The notes under the pieces were generated by a model. It was not told the DNA's origin and did not search any database. It was given only the letters and a program-made list of their open reading frames with translations. Below are positions 53,504-62,429 of a stretch of DNA of 64,000 bases, piece by piece. Within the stretch, counting starts at the first letter, position 1. Every line of letters begins with the position of its first letter. This DNA comes from Candidatus Acidiferrales bacterium (GTDB lineage Bacteria; Bacteroidota; Ignavibacteria; Kryptoniales; JAKASW01), in assembly GCA_035515795.1 (NCBI GenBank), contig DATJAY010000033.1:1-64000 (forward strand), read 5' to 3'. The translations under genes and the position numbers were made by a program.

Positions 53504-54499
53504 ATGACAACTTATAAACAAAGCGGTGTTAATATAGACGAAGCGGAAGAGCTCGTAAGAAGGATCAAGCCGCTCGCAAAGAGGACGTTTAATAAGAATG
53601 TTTTGTCGGAGATAGGATTCTTCGGAGGCTTTTACAGCGGTAAGTTTTCGGGATATCGGAATCCTGTGTTAGTTTCGAGCGTCGATGGAGTCGGAACAAA
53701 GGTCAAGATCGCGATTGAAATGAATAAGCATGATACGATCGGTCAGGATTTGGTCAATCATTGCGTGAATGACATCGCAGTGGGCGGGGCGAAACCGCTT
53801 TTCTTCCTGGATTACTTTGCGTGTGGAAAGTTAAATGTTGATGTTGCCGAACGAGTCATCGAAGGATTGTCAACCGCGTGCAGAGAAAATGGACTTGCTT
53901 TGATCGGTGGAGAAACGGCGGAGATGCCGGGAGTTTATTCGGAAAACGACTATGACCTTGCGGGGACCATCGTCGGAGTTGTGGACAAATCGAAAGTGAT
54001 CGACGGCAGCAAAGTCAGAAAGGGAGATGTGCTGATCGGAATCTCATCCGCTGGGTTGCACACGAATGGATATTCGCTTGCGAGGAAGACTCTTCTGTCA
54101 AAATATAAAGTTGATAGTTACGTTGACGAACTTGGAGAGACAGTCGGTGAAGCGTTGATCAGAACACACAGGTCCTATTTCAAGATAATCGAATTTGCCG
54201 TGAAAAAATTTTCTATTCATGGCATGTCCCATATCACCGGCGGTGGAATTGCAGGAAATACGGTCAGGGTAGTTCGCGCACCGCATGAGTTCAAAATATT
54301 TTGGGAAAACTGGGAACCGCCTGCGACTTTTGAACTGATACAGTCGATAGGAAACGTCCCCGATGAAGATATGAGAAGAACTCTGAACATGGGCGTAGGG
54401 TTGGTGTTGATCGTTCCGAAAAATGAATCTGACGCTTTGATTGCGGGCTTGAAGAAGAGAGGGGAGAAATGTTTTGTTGTTGGGGAAGTGATGAAATAG
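53504..54499 (+). CDS. purM: Phosphoribosylformylglycinamidine cyclo-ligase
   Basis: Makes aminoimidazole ribotide in purine synthesis. 331 residues. Motifs: YKQSGVNIDEAEELV at the start, SSVDGVGTKVKIA, DLVNHCVNDIAVGGAKPLFFLDYFA, GGETAEMPGVY and ITGGGIAGNTVRV. About 60 bases separate it from aroB, and a terminator-like hairpin follows it. Confidence 0.96.
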   Translation: MTTYKQSGVNIDEAEELVRRIKPLAKRTFNKNVLSEIGFFGGFYSGKFSGYRNPVLVSSVDGVGTKVKIAIEMNKHDTIGQDLVNHCVNDIAVGGAKPLFFLDYFACGKLNVDVAERVIEGLSTACRENGLALIGGETAEMPGVYSENDYDLAGTIVGVVDKSKVIDGSKVRKGDVLIGISSAGLHTNGYSLARKTLLSKYKVDSYVDELGETVGEALIRTHRSYFKIIEFAVKKFSIHGMSHITGGGIAGNTVRVVRAPHEFKIFWENWEPPATFELIQSIGNVPDEDMRRTLNMGVGLVLIVPKNESDALIAGLKKRGEKCFVVGEVMK

Positions 54500-54515
54500 A
54501 AGGGCGAGAGTGGAG

Positions 54516-54548
54516 ATGTGACCGCCGCATTCAAAGTGACGGTCACAT
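54516..54548. terminator. Hairpin between convergent purM and M13 peptidase genes
   Basis: Perfect 9-bp arms ATGTGACCG (54516-54524) and CGGTCACAT (54540-54548). No long U-tract follows on either side, but its place between two converging genes fits a bidirectional termination structure. Confidence 0.6.
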
Positions 54549-54562
54549 TTCGCAACATTAAT

Positions 54563-56617
54563 CTACCAGATCTTTGCTCTTTCGTCTTCGGATCTGTACA
54601 TCGGGTCACCGGGCTTGCAACCGAACGCCTCGTAGAACGCAGGAGTATCTGATAACGGTCCGTTACACCTGTACTCATTAGGTGAATGAGGGTCAACAAT
54701 TATCCGCTGGCGCAAAGCCTGCGGAGTGTCGTTCTCGCGCCACATCTGTGCCCATGCAAGGAAGAAACGCTGCTCTGCTGTGAAGCCGTCAATGGTTCCC
54801 GGACGCGGGTTGTCTTTCAAGGTGTTCTCAAATGCATCGTAGGCTATTGAAACACCGCCGAGGTCGGCGATATTTTCTCCCTCAGTGAGCTTCCCATTTA
54901 CGTGAATTGAGTCGAGAACAGTATAACTATTGAACTGGTTTACAAGAACTTCTGCTTTCTTTTTGAAGTTCGTTGCATCGGATTCCGTCCACCAATTTTC
55001 TAAATTTCCTTTTGCGTCAAACTGACTTCCCTGATCGTCGAACCCGTGTGTCATCTCGTGTCCGATTACGGCGCCCATCCCGCCATAGTTGACCGCGTCG
55101 TCAGCGATGGGATTGAAGAACGGCGGCTGCAAAATTCCAGCGGGGAAAACTATTTCGTTCATGGATGGATTGTAATAAGCGTTGACGGTCGGAGGAGTCA
55201 TTCCCCACTCAGTCCGGTCGACCGGCTTGCCTATCTTACCTATCTCGAAATTGAAATCGAATTCGTTCGCTCGCATAACGTTCATGACATAAGTGCCGCG
55301 ATCGATCTGCAGTCCTTCATAACTTTTCCATTTATCAGGATAGCCGATTTTATTGATGATCGCATTTAACTTTGTCAGAGCCTGCTTTTTTGTCTCGTCG
55401 CTCATCCAATCGAGCTTCTTGATTCTTTCTGCCAGCGTTGCTTCAAGGTTGCGAACCATTTCCTCAGCACGTGCTTTTGCTTCAGGCGAGAAATAATCTT
55501 TGACGTACAGTTTTCCCAATGAGAATCCGATCTCATTATCCACGGTGTTAAGGACTCGTTTCCATCTTGGCTGTAACTCCTTTGCTCCCGTAAGAACCGT
55601 GCCGTAGAACCTGAAATTCTCGTCGACATACTTTTTAGAGATGTAAGGTGCCATAGAATGGATTAGATGCCATCTGACGTAAACCTTCCAATCCTTGATA
55701 GATATCTGCTTCAATATCTTGCCGATTTCCTTGACGAACTTCGGCTGGGCAATGTTTATGCTTTTAACCTTTGGTAAACTAAAATATCTGAGATATGCAT
55801 TCCATGAGAATTCGGGTGTTAACGCGTTGACTTTCGCAAGGGCCATCATGTTGTAGGTCGCTTTTGGATCGCGTCGCTCGGTCCGCGTCATCGATGCTTC
55901 CGCAAGTCGACGCTCGAGCTTCATCACGACCTGGGCCTCGTCTCCGGATTTCTTTTCATTATCCCCCAGAAGCTCGAACATGTTTATCAAATGCGTGTTG
56001 TACTCCTGCAGGATTTGCTGCGATTGCGGATCTGTTTTGGTATAATAGTCGCGGTCCGGTAGACCTAATCCAGCCTGTCTCACTGTGGCTATCATCGTTT
56101 CACTATTCTTGAAATCCTGCTGCGAGGAAAAGTAGAAAAGGATATTCACTCCAAACCGCTGAAGTTCCGGGATGATTTTTTGCAGACCTTTGAGATCTTT
56201 AACTGCGTCTATTTTCTTGAGATACTTTTCCAGCGGCTTCATTCCTTGTAATTCGATGTTTGAAGAATCCATTCCGCTGTAGAAGAAATCCCCCACGAGC
56301 TGAACGTCGCTTCCTTTCGCAGCGTTCGTCTCCGCTGCTGCGCTGTCTACGATTCCATGAAGCTGTTCCATGTTGCGGTCATAAAGCTCGGTGAAGCTTC
56401 CCCAGCGGCTGTATTCCGGTGGTATCGGGTTTCTCTTCAGCCACCCCCCGTTTGCATATAAGTAAAAATTTTGTCTTGGAGACGCGGTGGTGTCCAAATT
56501 CGCCGGGTCTAGCGGCAATATGCTCTCAGTTTTCTCCTGTGCCATCATTTCAGTAACTCCAATTCCTATGGCAAAGGAAATAAAGAGCAGGTATGGTGTA
56601 GCATGATTGATTTTCAT
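54563..56617 (-). CDS. Exported M13-family zinc metallopeptidase (neprilysin/PepO type)
   Basis: 684 residues. Signal peptide about 1-26 (ISFAIGIGVTEMMAQ). Peptidase M13 N-domain: DPANLDTTASPRQNFYLYAN. Catalytic domain: NAYYNPSMNEIVFPAGILQP, the zinc motif VIGHEMTHGFDDQG, and the third ligand Glu in GENIADLGG; the closing CKPGDPMYRSEDERAKIW resembles the usual C-terminus with its Cys-Lys-Pro-Gly and Trp. It cleaves small peptides in the periplasm. The ribosome site GGAGAGGAG precedes the ATG. Confidence 0.95.
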   Translation of the reverse strand: MKINHATPYLLFISFAIGIGVTEMMAQEKTESILPLDPANLDTTASPRQNFYLYANGGWLKRNPIPPEYSRWGSFTELYDRNMEQLHGIVDSAAAETNAAKGSDVQLVGDFFYSGMDSSNIELQGMKPLEKYLKKIDAVKDLKGLQKIIPELQRFGVNILFYFSSQQDFKNSETMIATVRQAGLGLPDRDYYTKTDPQSQQILQEYNTHLINMFELLGDNEKKSGDEAQVVMKLERRLAEASMTRTERRDPKATYNMMALAKVNALTPEFSWNAYLRYFSLPKVKSINIAQPKFVKEIGKILKQISIKDWKVYVRWHLIHSMAPYISKKYVDENFRFYGTVLTGAKELQPRWKRVLNTVDNEIGFSLGKLYVKDYFSPEAKARAEEMVRNLEATLAERIKKLDWMSDETKKQALTKLNAIINKIGYPDKWKSYEGLQIDRGTYVMNVMRANEFDFNFEIGKIGKPVDRTEWGMTPPTVNAYYNPSMNEIVFPAGILQPPFFNPIADDAVNYGGMGAVIGHEMTHGFDDQGSQFDAKGNLENWWTESDATNFKKKAEVLVNQFNSYTVLDSIHVNGKLTEGENIADLGGVSIAYDAFENTLKDNPRPGTIDGFTAEQRFFLAWAQMWRENDTPQALRQRIIVDPHSPNEYRCNGPLSDTPAFYEAFGCKPGDPMYRSEDERAKIW

Positions 56618-56939
56618 GCGAACTCCTCTCCCTTTTTCTTATTGAGAAATTTCGTTTGATGTACTCAGAGCTCAAGGTGTTTTGTTTAGCGAGCACCGGT
56701 GACTTTTGCCAAACGCTTTCGTCGTAGGTGCGAACCATTTTACTACTCATAAATTTAAAAAACCACTAATCAACTGTTGATAGGTGTTTTTGAGGATTAC
56801 TAAACGACGATACGTGAAGGTCGTTTAGTCATTTCTATCCTTATTTTTAGCTTTTTGTCATGAAAATATAATGTAATTTATTTAGTCATTTAGTGAAAGT
56901 TTGCAAATTGCTTTTTAAAGCCGTCGGGGATAAATTTTT
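56618..56939. promoter_or_regulatory. Divergent intergenic region with two dyads
   Basis: About 320 AT-rich bases between the peptidase and SDR genes. The dyad at 56763-56786 centres on ATCAAC-T-GTTGAT with outer matches. The second, at 56799-56829, has perfect 10-bp arms ACTAAACGAC and GTCGTTTAGT around 11 bases. Downstream, TTTAGTCATTT recurs at about 56824 and 56881. These are operator-like, but no regulator gene is adjacent. Confidence 0.45.
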
Positions 56940-57650
56940 ATGATGGAAGGATTTCACGGAAAAACCGCCCTGGTGACCGGTGGGTCGGTCGGAACCTCGG
57001 TCGCCGAATCTTTCTTGAAGTCTGGTGCCAGCGTTGCATTTGTTTATAGAAATTCTGCCAGGTTGGCATCTCTTAACGAAAGGTTTACTGAGTTCCGTCA
57101 TCTGTTTCTGCCAATCGGCGGGGATCTGTCCGATTTCAATTGTGCCGTTGAAATCGTCGAACAAACCAAAAAAAGATTTGGCCGGGTAGATTTCCTGATC
57201 AACAGTCTGGGCGGGTGGACAGGTGGAAAAAAATTGCATGAGCATTCGGCAACCGAATTACATCAAATGTTTTCCGTCGATGTCGTTCCGACATTTAACA
57301 TCATGGCTGCCGTTCTTCCTGTTATGATGGAACACAAATTTGGAAAAATCGTAAATTTTGTTTCAATGCAAGTGTTCGGGACGGGTGCCGGTAACGCGAT
57401 TTACTCAGCCTCTAAATCCGCGGTGCTTGCATTGACAAAGGCTGCCGCGGAAGAATACAAAGATTTCGGGGTATCTGTTTACGCGGTCGCGCCTTCGGTT
57501 ATCGACACCGAGAGCAACAGAAAATCCATGACAAAGGCTGACGTGAACAAGTGGGTGAAAATTGAGGAGATAGTCGATGCAATTTTCTTTTTGTGTGGTG
57601 CGGGTGACTCTTCTAACGGAACAATCATAAAATTTCCAGGAAAATTATAA
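56940..57650 (+). CDS. Short-chain dehydrogenase/reductase
   Basis: 236 residues. The Rossmann cofactor motif is TGGSVGTSVAESFL, unlike the usual TGxxxGxG, which may alter cofactor binding. The strand INSLGGW corresponds to the NAG motif. The active site has a Ser region (NFVSMQVFG) and Tyr-x3-Lys in YSASKSAVL. The substrate is not evident; FabG-like reductases are the nearest common type. It shares one base with the next gene. Confidence 0.87.
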   Translation: MMEGFHGKTALVTGGSVGTSVAESFLKSGASVAFVYRNSARLASLNERFTEFRHLFLPIGGDLSDFNCAVEIVEQTKKRFGRVDFLINSLGGWTGGKKLHEHSATELHQMFSVDVVPTFNIMAAVLPVMMEHKFGKIVNFVSMQVFGTGAGNAIYSASKSAVLALTKAAAEEYKDFGVSVYAVAPSVIDTESNRKSMTKADVNKWVKIEEIVDAIFFLCGAGDSSNGTIIKFPGKL

Positions 57651-58099
57651 TGACATTAAAAGAAACTATTGATGCACATATCAAACAGGCGATGCTGAAG
57701 AAAGAATCGATGCGTCTCGGCACGCTTCGAATGGTAAAAGCAAAATTGCTCGAGAAAGAAGTCGAGAAACGGCCGTCCGGCGGGATGACTCCGGCGGACG
57801 AGTTGCAGGTACTTACGAGCGCGGCAAAAATGAGGAAGGAATCGATTGAAGAGTTCGAAAAAGCGGGACGCAAGGATCTGGCAGACAAGGAACGTTCCGA
57901 GCTTGAGATCATTCAGGAGTATCTTCCGAAGCAACTGGGGAGGGAAGAAGTTGTGAAAATAGTAAGCGACCTCGCGGCGCAATTAGGTGCAACGACACAG
58001 GGTGATTTTGGGAAACTTATGGGTGCAGCGATGAAGGACCTGCGCGGGAAGGTTGACGGTAAAATTGTCCAAGAAGTAGTGAAGGAGAAATTGGGTTGA
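57650..58099 (+). CDS. YqeY/GatB-like domain protein
   Basis: 149 residues of the YqeY family, related to the tail domain of the tRNA amidotransferase subunit GatB. Features: LRMVKAKLLEKEVEK, KRKESI-like helix as KMRKESIEEFEKAGRKDLAD, EYLPKQLGREEV and DFGKLMGAAMKDLRGKVDG. The role is uncertain; tRNA binding is the usual suggestion. It overlaps the upstream gene by one base and cvpA by four (TTGA). Confidence 0.9.
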   Translation: MTLKETIDAHIKQAMLKKESMRLGTLRMVKAKLLEKEVEKRPSGGMTPADELQVLTSAAKMRKESIEEFEKAGRKDLADKERSELEIIQEYLPKQLGREEVVKIVSDLAAQLGATTQGDFGKLMGAAMKDLRGKVDGKIVQEVVKEKLG

Positions 58100-58629
58100 T
58101 CAGCGGCATCGACATAATTCTGCTTGTCTCTCTCATAGCTTTCACTGTCCATGGTTTCTCAAAGGGATTGGTCAGCAAGCTTTTGTCCCTCGCGGCAATC
58201 TTGGGAGGGATTATCATCGCGGCGAAATATTCGAAGAAAATTGCTCTGTGGGTGCAAGGTATCATCGGCGGTTCCGAGATGGTATGCGGTATCATCGGAA
58301 TTGTTTTGTTGTTTGCAATTCTTCTTCTTGTGTCTTCAATACTGACGAAGATGTTCAGGAAGGTTTCGATCTTTCGGGTGTGGGATAAATTCGGCGGCGC
58401 GATTTTTGGGCTCTTGGAAGGCGCTCTGATGATTAGCCTCCTCCTCCTTTTTCTGTCAATTTTCGACATCCCCGCCGCCGGTTCGTCGCGCGATAAATCG
58501 TGTATATACATGCCCTTAAGAAATTTTGCGGTCGTTGTTTACACTACATTTGTTGCCAAGGAATCAACAGAGAAAACCATAGACGATTTTTTCTCAAAGG
58601 GGTCCGTTGAACAGCCTCCAACAAAGTGA
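58096..58629 (+). CDS. cvpA: CvpA-family membrane protein
   Basis: 177 residues from TTG 58096. Four predicted membrane helices; the N-terminus IDIILLVSLIAFTVHGFSKG and the following KLLSLAAILGGIIIAAKYS are typical of CvpA (colicin V production) proteins. The exact function is unknown; the gene often precedes mutS2 or purF, and here it directly precedes and overlaps mutS2. Confidence 0.88.
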   Translation: MISGIDIILLVSLIAFTVHGFSKGLVSKLLSLAAILGGIIIAAKYSKKIALWVQGIIGGSEMVCGIIGIVLLFAILLLVSSILTKMFRKVSIFRVWDKFGGAIFGLLEGALMISLLLLFLSIFDIPAAGSSRDKSCIYMPLRNFAVVVYTTFVAKESTEKTIDDFFSKGSVEQPPTK

Positions 58630-61009
58630 TTCTATAAACGAAGATTCCATCGGGGTACACGATACTGAACTACTTCGTTCCTTTGAAAAAGTCGAATTCC
58701 TCAAGCTGATTTCATATTTAAAAAATCTCTGTCAAACGGAACTTGGTGCGAAATATTTCAATGATGTTCCGCTGTATTACGAGAAATATTCACTTGAGAG
58801 AGAATATCTTCTAGTAGATCAATCCCATTCTCTCCTGGTGAGAAATATTTTCCCGGAGCTGACAGGTGCAAAGGATGTACGTTTCTCCCTGGCCCGTGCC
58901 TCCAAAGAAGGGAGCTATCTTCAGGGCATGGAACTTCGTGACATTGCATCTCTTTTGCATGCCGTGGAGTCCACGCGGAAGAGTTTACTCAGACAAAAAA
59001 ATGAATTCCGCGAGATTTCCGAGATCGGATTCCGTCTATACCAGGATTTAATCCTGGAATTCAATATCAACCGGGCGATTGATGAAGACGGAAATCTCAG
59101 TGACGATGCGAGCAAAGAACTCCACAGGATAAGAACGAATTTGAATCGAACCCGGGGCAATCTTCGTAAGAAAATTATTTCCATAGCCCGGTCTTTTTCG
59201 GAAATGGAGTATTCGGAGGACGACATTTTTACGCAGAGGGATGGCCGTTTGGTTTTGCCTTTGAAAGCCGAATTCAAAAAACAAATTCCAGGCCTGATTC
59301 ACGGGGCCAGTGCGACGGGGCAGACCGTTTTCATCGAGCCGTCCGCTGCGGTTGATTTGAACAACGAAGTTATTTCGCTGCAATTTGAGGAACAGAGAGA
59401 GATTGAGAAAATACTCCGTGAGCTTACGGACAAAGTCCGTGAAGTTGTTCCGCAGCTTCTCCAGGATGTTGACGTAATTGCATACGTGGACAGCCTATAC
59501 GCGAGAGCGGAATACGCCGTTCGATTCAATGCGATCATCCCTGCGGTGGAAGCTGTGGACGTTCCTCGACTGGTGAAGGCGCGCCACCCGCTGCTCGTCA
59601 TAAAATTAGGACGCGAAAAGGTAACGCCGATCGATATGTTTTTGGAGGATAGTACCCGTGTCGTGGTCATAAGCGGTCCAAATTCCGGCGGCAAGACTGT
59701 GACTTTGAAAACCGTCGGCCTATTTGCTCTCTGCAATCTTGCGGCAATTCCTCTTACAGCCGATCCCGGTACAGAGCTCCCGATTTACAGAAATATCTTC
59801 ACGGAGATCGGAGACGAGCAGTCGATTGAAAATGATCTCAGCACGTTCACTTCTCGCATAAAACATTTTGTTTCGATAATCGATAAAGCAGGCGCAAAAT
59901 CCTTGGTGCTCGTAGACGAATTCGGGGAGGAGACCGAGCCGGCGGAAGGAGCGGCACTTGCGTCCGCGATGCTGGAAGAATTGCGCGACAAGAATTCCAT
60001 GTCATTCGTTACCACGCATAATTCCGGATTGAAAGTTTTTGCAAGCGATGCAGCCGCCATGATCAATGCCGCCATGGAATTCGACCAGAACACGTTGGTG
60101 CCGACATATAAACTTATCATAGGCAGACCCGGCTCAAGCTACGCGTTTGAGATCGCGCAAAGAACGGGGATTGACAAGGACATCGTGGAACGGGCGAGGA
60201 AGTATATCGGCGAAGGAAGAAACAAGCTCGAAAATTTGCTTCTAAGAGTTGAGCAGCTCGAAAACGAGCTCCGTGACAGAGTGATGGAAATAAAGAAGGA
60301 GCAGGAGCTTGCCGAAACAATGAGACAGGAATACGAAAAGAAAGTCTTTTCCGCGAAGAAGGAAGCCTCCGAGATCAGAAGCAAGGCAGTTGAAGAATCG
60401 GAAAAAATTATCGCTGAACTGAACAAGAAAATTGAAAATATGGTACGCGAAATCCGCGAGTCGGGCGCGGACAGGGAGGCGCTGAAAAGGTCGCACGCAT
60501 CGGTTGATGAGATGAAACAGCAGGTTGCAAAAATGCGGGATTCTCAGGGAGCCGAACAGCGACGGAGTTTCAGCGTCGGAGACATCGTCTCCATAAGCGG
60601 AACACTTCTTGCGGGGGAAGTGATAGAGAAGTCGAATGAAAAAGGCGAGCTTCTCGTTGAAGTAAGCGGATTGAAGATGCGCGTCCATGAAAGCGAGTTA
60701 CGACAGACGACCAAAGGCAAGTTGAAAAAGAACGAGGCATTTGTTGCAGTCCACTCCGGCGTCTTGACTAGAGTTGATATTCGCGGAATGCGTCCTTACG
60801 AAATTCAAAGCACCGTCGAGAAATTCTTAGATGAAGCATACCTCGGCGGCTTGAAACAAGTGGAAATAATCCATGGCACTGGAACAGGCTCACTGAAACG
60901 TGCGGTTGAACAATTGCTCAAGATCCATCCGTTCGTGGTTTCATCTAGATCCGGTGATCTCGGCGAGGGGGGGCAGGGAGTCACGATAGTGGAATTGAAA
61001 CCGGAATAA
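58607..61009 (+). CDS. mutS2: Endonuclease MutS2
   Basis: 800 residues from TTG 58607 (AAGGGG upstream). Lacks the mismatch-recognition domain of MutS. Core and clamp lead to the ATPase: GPNSGGKTVTLKTVGL (Walker A), LVLVDEFGEETEPAEGAALA (Walker B), FVTTHNSGLKVFA. A coiled coil spans about 510-650, followed by a KOW-like region and the C-terminal Smr nuclease domain (VDIRGMRPYEI, IIHGTGTGSLKRAV). MutS2 suppresses recombination or rescues collided ribosomes depending on the species. Confidence 0.95.
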   Translation: MNSLQQSDSINEDSIGVHDTELLRSFEKVEFLKLISYLKNLCQTELGAKYFNDVPLYYEKYSLEREYLLVDQSHSLLVRNIFPELTGAKDVRFSLARASKEGSYLQGMELRDIASLLHAVESTRKSLLRQKNEFREISEIGFRLYQDLILEFNINRAIDEDGNLSDDASKELHRIRTNLNRTRGNLRKKIISIARSFSEMEYSEDDIFTQRDGRLVLPLKAEFKKQIPGLIHGASATGQTVFIEPSAAVDLNNEVISLQFEEQREIEKILRELTDKVREVVPQLLQDVDVIAYVDSLYARAEYAVRFNAIIPAVEAVDVPRLVKARHPLLVIKLGREKVTPIDMFLEDSTRVVVISGPNSGGKTVTLKTVGLFALCNLAAIPLTADPGTELPIYRNIFTEIGDEQSIENDLSTFTSRIKHFVSIIDKAGAKSLVLVDEFGEETEPAEGAALASAMLEELRDKNSMSFVTTHNSGLKVFASDAAAMINAAMEFDQNTLVPTYKLIIGRPGSSYAFEIAQRTGIDKDIVERARKYIGEGRNKLENLLLRVEQLENELRDRVMEIKKEQELAETMRQEYEKKVFSAKKEASEIRSKAVEESEKIIAELNKKIENMVREIRESGADREALKRSHASVDEMKQQVAKMRDSQGAEQRRSFSVGDIVSISGTLLAGEVIEKSNEKGELLVEVSGLKMRVHESELRQTTKGKLKKNEAFVAVHSGVLTRVDIRGMRPYEIQSTVEKFLDEAYLGGLKQVEIIHGTGTGSLKRAVEQLLKIHPFVVSSRSGDLGEGGQGVTIVELKPE

Positions 61010-61450
61010 CCTTTTTCAGAATGATGGGTCGTAGTTGAAAGACTTTGCACGTTTGATTCTGGATTGGAAGGACAGAGGATCCGCCGAAAACAATCCTATT
61101 CCGGCCGGTCTGCGCCATCTCCTTTGAAGCATCATGTCATGGCTCTTGTGCGGGGGCTAAATGTTGAAGCGAGAGAACTTTTTTTGGCGGAAGCAGGTTT
61201 TTGAGGAACTTTTTTCTGAATCTGGTATTGTATGTATCGTGATTCCCAATTATATTTTTTCTCGAGATTTTTAGAGAGGATGATAGTCCCGCTTACGTGA
61301 TGCCCCTTCACCCGAATGGACCACAGAGAGTGAGCGGCGTTGCACAAATCGAAACTATCACAGCAATTTCCTGAAAAAGTAAAAAATATTTCTTTTGTTT
61401 AAACATTTGTGCCGTGGCAATGATATTTTCCTCCACGGCATAATATCATA
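61010..61450. other. Intergenic region before the ACIII locus
   Basis: About 440 bases without a convincing gene. A hairpin TGCCGTGG/CCACGGCA is present near 61411-61441 with a 15-base loop. An 71-codon open frame on the minus strand (61132-61347) has no recognisable similarity. The AT-rich segment at 61378-61405 may hold the promoter of the cytochrome genes. Confidence 0.4.
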
Positions 61451-61612
61451 ATGAATAGTCCTATTTTTCGACATCTAGGAGCAATGCTGAAAATCCCGTA
61501 CCACCTTGGCTCTTACTTTCTTTCAATCATATTTAACAAAGATCACTCTCCTAAGCTTTCAAGATTGGGAATTGCGATTCTAAGGACCATTTCAGTGAGT
61601 AAATCCCGATGA
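61451..61612 (+). CDS. Possible small ORF coupled to actA
   Basis: An ATG at 61451 opens a 53-codon frame (MNSPIFRHLGAMLKIPYHLG at the start) whose TGA overlaps the actA ATG as ATGA. Basic, with one modestly hydrophobic stretch. The overlap suggests translational coupling, but there is no clear ribosome site and no family resemblance, so it could be chance. Confidence 0.3.
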   Translation: MNSPIFRHLGAMLKIPYHLGSYFLSIIFNKDHSPKLSRLGIAILRTISVSKSR

Positions 61613-62178
61613 ACAGAACCCTCCTGGAATACACACTGCGCGTTCGCGTTCCGATTCTTATTTTTGTCGCCTTAGCATCGATTACGGTTACTTATTTCGT
61701 GTCACGGCCAACGAGAGAGGGAATTGGTTACGCTCCGACGCAGCCGATCCCCTTTTCTCACAAACTTCATGCTGGCACAATGAAAATCGATTGCGCTTAC
61801 TGTCACATCGGTGTTTACCGGTCCAGATTTGCCGTGGTTCCACCCGCCAGTACCTGCATGAACTGTCACACTATCGCACGAAAAACTCAGCCTGAAATTG
61901 TCAAACTGACAAAATATTACGATGAAGATAAGCCAATCCCGTGGAAGCGGGTTCACAAGCTTCCTGATTACGTTTACTTCAGTCATAGTTTTCATGTCAA
62001 TACCGGAATACGTTGCCAGGATTGCCATGGCAACGTCCAGGATATGGACGTGATAAAACAAGTCTCGTCATTTACGATGTCGGCTTGCCTGGACTGTCAC
62101 AGAAATGCTCCTACTCGGCTTTCTTACATTCAGAATATCAGGCAGGGACCGACCGAATGTTTCGCATGTCATAGATAA
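61609..62178 (+). CDS. actA: Pentaheme cytochrome c, ActA of Alternative Complex III
   Basis: 189 residues. N-terminal membrane anchor (about 12-33), then five CxxCH heme motifs: CAYCH, CMNCH, CQDCH, CLDCH and CFACH. Layout, size and the following iron-sulfur molybdopterin-like gene match ActA of the quinol-oxidising Alternative Complex III, found in Bacteroidota, Chloroflexi and relatives. Heme attachment would need the ccm system encoded 30 kb away. The electron acceptor is likely a c-type cytochrome or an oxidase encoded further on. Confidence 0.88.
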   Translation: MNRTLLEYTLRVRVPILIFVALASITVTYFVSRPTREGIGYAPTQPIPFSHKLHAGTMKIDCAYCHIGVYRSRFAVVPPASTCMNCHTIARKTQPEIVKLTKYYDEDKPIPWKRVHKLPDYVYFSHSFHVNTGIRCQDCHGNVQDMDVIKQVSSFTMSACLDCHRNAPTRLSYIQNIRQGPTECFACHR

Positions 62179-62210
62179 AATAATGGAATAGTGAAACAAT
62201 GGAGTTGCGT

Positions 62211-62429
62211 ATGAATGAACAATCGAGTTCCAAGACAAAGGTCGGTCAGCAGAGGAGAAAGATCCTAGGCTGGCTCGGACTTGGTGCTATTGGTACGATG
62301 ATTTTCAGGATTGTGCCAATGAAGAAAGCAGTATCAAGAAGGCTCTTGCGAAAGAATGAGGAAAAGATATCAATAGCAATTAATAAATACTCGGTGAAAA
62401 GAAATAAAAAAGTGATGAAAAATGTCTGA
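62211..62429 (+). CDS. Small basic protein between actA and actB
   Basis: About 72 residues from ATG 62211, preceded by GGAG; ATG 62199 is an alternative. Strongly basic, with one hydrophobic helix (ILGWLGLGAIGTMIF). Its stop overlaps the next start. Its position suggests a small subunit or assembly factor for the complex, but no family is recognised. Confidence 0.6.
   Translation: MNEQSSSKTKVGQQRRKILGWLGLGAIGTMIFRIVPMKKAVSRRLLRKNEEKISIAINKYSVKRNKKVMKNV

Noticed and set aside
61132-61347. 71-codon minus-strand frame before the ACIII genes
   Set aside because: No recognisable similarity, no convincing start signal, and low-complexity composition at the C-terminus; it could be a decayed gene but cannot be supported.
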